The notes below the pieces were generated by a model. It saw only the letters and a list, made by a program, of their open reading frames with translations. It searched no databases and had not been told where the DNA came from. 64,000 nucleotides of DNA from NCBI GenBank assembly GCA_019637555.1, contig JAHBVK010000001.1, positions 62,001 to 126,000 of the forward strand, written 5' to 3'. Both the position numbers and the translations under genes were made by a program. The DNA comes from Anaerolineae bacterium. GTDB lineage: Bacteria; Chloroflexota; Anaerolineae; Aggregatilineales; UBA2796. Of this stretch, positions 59,896 to 64,000 are shown in pieces (position 1 is the stretch's first letter; every line of letters starts with the position of its first letter).

Positions 59896-62800
59896 ATGCC
59901 CAAAGAGCGCATACTATCGCTGCTGAAAATGCGCCCAGAAGAAGCGCAGATGGCAGGATTAGTCGCGCTGCTCTTTGCCCTGATCGAACTGGGTAGAGGG
60001 ATTGGTGGCAGCGCTGCGGATGCCCTGTTTTTTACGCGTTTCGGCGTCGACTATCTACCCTACCTGTATATCGTTCTTGGCATCACCACTTTCATTGTCT
60101 CTTTGTCTTACGCTGCTTTCTTGGGGAGATTTAACAAGCAACGATTTTTCACTGTGCTGTTGGCAGCGATGGCGCTCGTGCTGCTGCTGGAACGGGCTGC
60201 GATTCTGCTAGACATCCGAGCGTTGTACCCGTTGTTGTGGCTAACCGTCAACTTGATCGGTGCGCTGCTAGGTACTGTTGCATGGAACACGGCTGGCGAT
60301 GTGTGTGATACGCGGCAAGCGAAGCGATTGTTCCCTCTGTTTGTTAGTGCGGGTATCGCGGGTGGATTAGTGGGCAGTTTGTTGATAGGTCCGATGGCAG
60401 CTTTCTTGGGCACGGAAAACCTAATCCTCATCGATGCGCTGCTGCTTGCCTGTAGTGTGCTAGTCATTCGCCGGATCGCACAGCGCTATTTTCCAGCCAC
60501 ACAACCGCACGATGGATCGAGTTTTGTTGCTGATATTCGTACCGGATTTGACTATGTGCGTCGTTCACCACTACTAGTGCGTTTGTCCGTCTCCGCGATA
60601 CTGTTCTCCATCCTATACTTTTCTGTTTCATTTCCTTTTGGTCGCGCGGTCGCTGCATCATTCAGCAGCGAAGCAGAGATCGCAGGTTTTTTGGGTTTGT
60701 TCAGTGGTATCACCAGTGCTCTCATGTTCGTAGCGGCACTGCTGATAGCAAACCGCCTGTATGCCCGGATCGGCGTAGTGGCGGCATTGCTGATCCTACC
60801 GCTAACGTATTTATTCGGATTTACGCTGTTCGCCGTCAAGTTCTCGCTGGTTAGCGCGATTATCGTGCGGCTGTCGCAACTCGTCGTCTTAAGCGGGATC
60901 GGGGATGGCGCTTACAGTACCTTCTTCAACGTTGTTCCGGCAGAGAAAAGGGCACAGGTGCGCGCCTTTGATGCGGGGGTTCCGGCACAGGTCGGCACTA
61001 TTGCTTCTGGCGTTATGCTGATACTTGGCGAGCGCGCGCTGACGAATGCTCAGATTTTCGGTATGGGGATGGTCGTCGCCCTGCTGTGCGCTTACGTGGT
61101 CTGGCAAATGAGGCGAAGTTATGCGGCAGCGCTGATCGCGGCGCTCCGCAGTGGTCGGATCGAAGTATTCACGACAGGAGATCGCATCTTCGCGGGATTC
61201 CAGAGCGATCCTAACGCGGTTCGGGTAGTCAGCAGCGCCCTTTACGACGCCAATCCTACCGTTCAACAACTGGCGGCTGAACTTCTAGCGCGGATGAACG
61301 CGAAATCGGCTGCCCCTGAACTCATTCGACGGATGAAGGATGTTACGCCGGAAGTTCAGCAGAGTATTATCCAAGTATTGGGAAAACTGGCTACGCCAGA
61401 AGCGATACAGCCGCTTATCGCAGCGCTCCGGCACTCCTCCTCATCAGTGCGTATTTCAGCGCTGCAAGTGCTACCACAATTGTATGCCGAGACTACTGGG
61501 GATCACGGTCAGCTGAGAATTCAGATGCGACCCTTATTGGCTGATGATCAGTTTGAGGTTCGCATACAAGCCGCGATTGCTTTATCAGAGAGTGGCGCAG
61601 TGCCGGAAGCATTGACATTCTTGACGCCGCTGCTAGATGACAATCTTGCTAGTAGACGTTTGGCAGCGGCGCAGGCGCTAGCAACAGTGAACGCGACGAG
61701 CGTGGTCAAGCCAACAGCAGCCTTAGAAGGAATTGTTGCAACTACCTGCGGAAAACTTGAGCAGCGGTTGAACGATGAAGCGGCATCGGTACGCGCAGCA
61801 GCATGCAAAGCACTTAGTTATCCGCTGTGGTATAAGCCCGACGACTCTATGTTGGCAGCGGTGGCGGATCACCTCAGCGATCTGGACGGGGGTGTGCGCT
61901 TGGCAGCGGCGCAGACGCTGCGCTTCGTTGGTAGCAGGGCAGCAAGTTATGTGGTTGCCGGACTGCGTAACCCATCCCCCACTGTCCAGACAGCAGCACT
62001 AGAGGCGATCACGTCGAACGATCTATTAATGGCTGATGCGCTTCAGGAATATGCCGAGGCAGAGACTGCTCGACTACGGCACTATCGCGATCTATGTGCC
62101 GCAGTTCCTGCTGGTGGTCGGGCTACAAAGGCGTTGACATCAGAATTGAGTCAACGGATACTCCAGACTCAGCAGCGATTGGTGAAGATCATCGGTTTGT
62201 TCGGGCATGAGTCGGAAATGGAACTAGTGTCAAGGAGTCTAGCCTCACATGATACCGAGACTCAGGCAGCAGCACTCGAAGCCCTGGATGTGCTGGGCGA
62301 CAAGCGACTGGTGAAGACGTTGATGCCACTGCTCGAAGCAACAAGTGAGAAAGGTGGCGACTCCGGGCAACCGCGATTGTCGCCGGTAGCCGCGATTGAC
62401 ATACTGCTTTCTGAACACGACTACTGGCTCAACTTGCTAGGCTGCGCTGCCGCCGCCGAACTTAACTTGAGCACGCTGCTACCCAAACTGCGGCATATTC
62501 TGAAGGACAATAAACTTGCTACCCGCGAAGCCGCACAACATGCTTTGATCCAACTTGGAGACGAAATGGATACCTTGCCTACGCTCTCGCTGATCGAACG
62601 TATCCTGCTGCTGAAGGAAGTCCCCTTGTTCGCGGAACTGCCGCTTGATGATTTAAATCAGGTCGCAACGCGGATGAACGAGAAATGGTTTACTGATCGG
62701 ACAGTGATCTGCGAAGAAGGTGAACAGGGACACGAATTATTCATCGTGGTTTCGGGCAATGTACGAGTAACCAAGCGAACGGACAATGGTGAAAGACAGT

Positions 62801-63006
62801 TAGCGATACGTCAAGCAGGAGATTTTATCGGCGAAATGTCCCTCATCGACTCACAGCCGCGTTCGGCATCGGTCAAGGCGATTGGAGATGTTCGCTTATT
62901 AGTAATCGACGGCAATACGTTCATCTCGATTCTGCGTGATCGTCCTGACGTGTCGTTAGCAGTAATACGGGGAATTTCTCGCCGTCTACGCGAATTGGGA
63001 AACTGA
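59896..63006 (+). CDS. Membrane protein with NTT/MFS-like N terminus, HEAT repeats and cyclic-nucleotide-binding domain
   Basis: The 1,036-residue protein has about twelve hydrophobic segments in residues 15-400 that recall nucleotide-translocase (NTT)/MFS proteins. HEAT-type helical repeats follow (430-870; for example ATPEAIQPLIAALRHSSSSV, SAGAV-like units). A C-terminal cNMP domain (about 890-1036) ends it. The phosphate-binding cassette reads GEMSLIDSQPRSASV (Gly979, Glu980, Arg989, Ser990), matching CRP-type cAMP contacts. It begins 8 bases after the cyclase gene. Likely role: cAMP-controlled transport or scaffold; inference. It ends two bases before a convergent stop. Confidence 0.8.
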   Translation: MPKERILSLLKMRPEEAQMAGLVALLFALIELGRGIGGSAADALFFTRFGVDYLPYLYIVLGITTFIVSLSYAAFLGRFNKQRFFTVLLAAMALVLLLERAAILLDIRALYPLLWLTVNLIGALLGTVAWNTAGDVCDTRQAKRLFPLFVSAGIAGGLVGSLLIGPMAAFLGTENLILIDALLLACSVLVIRRIAQRYFPATQPHDGSSFVADIRTGFDYVRRSPLLVRLSVSAILFSILYFSVSFPFGRAVAASFSSEAEIAGFLGLFSGITSALMFVAALLIANRLYARIGVVAALLILPLTYLFGFTLFAVKFSLVSAIIVRLSQLVVLSGIGDGAYSTFFNVVPAEKRAQVRAFDAGVPAQVGTIASGVMLILGERALTNAQIFGMGMVVALLCAYVVWQMRRSYAAALIAALRSGRIEVFTTGDRIFAGFQSDPNAVRVVSSALYDANPTVQQLAAELLARMNAKSAAPELIRRMKDVTPEVQQSIIQVLGKLATPEAIQPLIAALRHSSSSVRISALQVLPQLYAETTGDHGQLRIQMRPLLADDQFEVRIQAAIALSESGAVPEALTFLTPLLDDNLASRRLAAAQALATVNATSVVKPTAALEGIVATTCGKLEQRLNDEAASVRAAACKALSYPLWYKPDDSMLAAVADHLSDLDGGVRLAAAQTLRFVGSRAASYVVAGLRNPSPTVQTAALEAITSNDLLMADALQEYAEAETARLRHYRDLCAAVPAGGRATKALTSELSQRILQTQQRLVKIIGLFGHESEMELVSRSLASHDTETQAAALEALDVLGDKRLVKTLMPLLEATSEKGGDSGQPRLSPVAAIDILLSEHDYWLNLLGCAAAAELNLSTLLPKLRHILKDNKLATREAAQHALIQLGDEMDTLPTLSLIERILLLKEVPLFAELPLDDLNQVATRMNEKWFTDRTVICEEGEQGHELFIVVSGNVRVTKRTDNGERQLAIRQAGDFIGEMSLIDSQPRSASVKAIGDVRLLVIDGNTFISILRDRPDVSLAVIRGISRRLRELGN

Positions 63007-63008
63007 TA

Positions 63009-64000
63009 TTAGCTATTGCGGGCAGGGGCAAGTGGAGCAGCAAAATGCGATCCTTCTAAGGCGTAGGCAATGATGCTCTCAAGCGGCTGTGTTTTGCCTT
63101 CCATCCACAACGCATTGAATATAGGGGACTCGAATTGGCTTTGCACAACAGCAACGGCGTTTTGATAGCGCACTAGATCGATCTCCAGTGGAGCTACACT
63201 GAGTTGTTCTTGTAGACCTACCGCCGCGCCAAATAATCTTGCCGCGCGGTAAAGATCACCTTTTGTCGCTGCAATTTCCGCGAGCTGTTCAAAACAGACT
63301 TCCATGCCGCTGCGTATACCCGCATCCCGTCGTAAACTCAAGCTTTCTTGCAAAAAGGTGCGTGCTGTCTCAAAATTGCCCTGATGATTGGCTACAATTC
63401 CCAGCGTGTTAAGCGCAAATGCCATGCCACGCTTATCTCCAAACTGGCGAAAGTAAATCAAGCTTTCCTGGCTCAATGCGTGTGCAAGCATCAAATCTCC
63501 CTGACGATATGCTACCAGTCCCAAGCAACTCAACGGTCCGCCAATTGCCCAGAAGTCTGACAGCTCTCGCAGTAGCTTGATGCTCTCCTCACATAAGAGT
63601 GCTGCCTGTGAAAAGTTGCCAATTGAAAGGGATGAAAAGCCAAGTGTATAGAGGACGATTGCGATTCCCCAGTTATTTCGCACCTCGCGGTATATTTCTA
63701 GAGCCTGATTGCAAAGCTCGATTGCCTGATGGTACTGACCGCGTTCAGCCATGACACGCCCTAAAAGATACATTGACCACGCCAAGCTGTCGTTGTCGCC
63801 AGCGTTACGCGCGATAACCATACCTTCTCGCTGAAATAATTCGGCGCGGGCGTAATCAGCCTGAGACTCCGCGATATAGCCTAGAATATTAAGCGTATGA
63901 ACGATGCCCCAACGATCTTTTGCCTCGCGGAACAACGCTAAACTTTCTTCGCCAAGCGTAGATGCTTGTTCGTATTGACCTTGAAAATAAGTGAGCCACG
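63009..64000 (-). CDS. TPR-repeat protein, C-terminal part (5' end beyond the right edge)
   Basis: The minus-strand frame is open from the stop at 63009 to the window edge. It shows repeated 40-residue units of the type IAIVLYTLGFSSLSIGNFSQA and ALNTLGIVANHQGNFETA, which are TPR-like helical pairs. The end (LFGAAVGLQEQLSVAPLEID) is like the tails of STAND/LuxR-type regulators and of the cyclase at 57077. The N-terminal domains are outside the window, so the full function is unknown. The gene is convergent with the cNMP-receptor gene (two-base gap). Confidence 0.8.
   Translation of the reverse strand, partial: WLTYFQGQYEQASTLGEESLALFREAKDRWGIVHTLNILGYIAESQADYARAELFQREGMVIARNAGDNDSLAWSMYLLGRVMAERGQYHQAIELCNQALEIYREVRNNWGIAIVLYTLGFSSLSIGNFSQAALLCEESIKLLRELSDFWAIGGPLSCLGLVAYRQGDLMLAHALSQESLIYFRQFGDKRGMAFALNTLGIVANHQGNFETARTFLQESLSLRRDAGIRSGMEVCFEQLAEIAATKGDLYRAARLFGAAVGLQEQLSVAPLEIDLVRYQNAVAVVQSQFESPIFNALWMEGKTQPLESIIAYALEGSHFAAPLAPARNS

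Overview
The window looks like chromosomal DNA of a soil or water member of the Chloroflexota (Anaerolineae / Phototrophicus-like lineages seem most likely). The reasons are a mid-range GC content, a 2,134-residue histidine kinase with eleven GAF domains, class III cyclase/NB-ARC/TPR giants, a secreted thioredoxin-fold protein with 'TPTPTAT' linkers, many Gfo/Idh/MocA and DUF-type sugar enzymes, and an LprG-like lipoprotein paired with an MFS pump. This is inference from gene content; no rRNA or phylogenetic marker is present. I see no tRNA, rRNA, CRISPR array, insertion sequence or phage gene.

Layout. (1) 1-8.7 kb: housekeeping and envelope genes. These are the start of a flavoprotein, an LprG-type lipoprotein + MFS exporter pair, a stand-alone gyrase-type beta-pinwheel protein, a DsbA-like protein, an orphan MacB-type permease with a DUF2461 protein, and an ArsR-SRPBCC fusion regulator with a very clear self-regulated promoter. 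(2) 8.7-13 kb: a uronate/aldose module (SDR, mannonate dehydratase, DUF4432 mutarotase-like protein, YghZ-type aldo-keto reductase). (3) 13-20.7 kb: a NarL-type response regulator, an OsmC protein and the giant GAF histidine kinase. (4) 21.4-33.3 kb: plant-sugar use. It holds a GH127 beta-L-arabinofuranosidase behind a perfect 24-bp palindrome, an amidohydrolase, a GntR regulator, two Gfo/Idh oxidoreductases, a sugar isomerase-like TIM barrel, a complete Frc/Rbs-type ABC importer and an unrecognised Cys/His-rich protein.

(5) 33.4-45.6 kb: a long, almost gap-free same-strand run of fourteen genes. An enolase-superfamily enzyme, 2-oxoacid dehydrogenase E1beta-E1alpha-E2, a cupin, L-rhamnose mutarotase, a second cupin, a ceramidase-fold protein, an aminomutase-like PLP enzyme, SucC/SucD-like CoA ligase subunits, a small ferredoxin and a two-subunit class I fumarase follow each other. 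Together they could carry a sugar acid to a 2-oxoacid, an acyl-CoA, a free acid plus ATP, and the C4 acids of the TCA cycle. (6) 45.7-54.6 kb, opposite strand: TldD/PmbA proteases, then a surface-glycan set (DegT aminotransferase, SDR without the usual Tyr, GT2, methyltransferase, YfhO-like membrane protein).

(7) 54.7-57 kb: an OmpR-type two-component pair. CCTTAAG boxes spaced 10-11 bp lie upstream of it and of the glycan genes, suggesting one regulon. (8) 57-64 kb: an adenylate-cyclase/NB-ARC protein directly followed by a membrane-HEAT-cyclic-nucleotide-binding protein. This looks like a two-gene cAMP maker/reader unit. Part of a TPR protein then runs off the right edge.

The most interesting items are the cyclase/cNMP-receptor pair, the eleven-GAF kinase with an exact 519-bp period, the CCTTAAG boxes, the fourteen-gene catabolic run, and the ArsR-SRPBCC promoter whose operator fills the -35/-10 spacer and whose mRNA should be leaderless.
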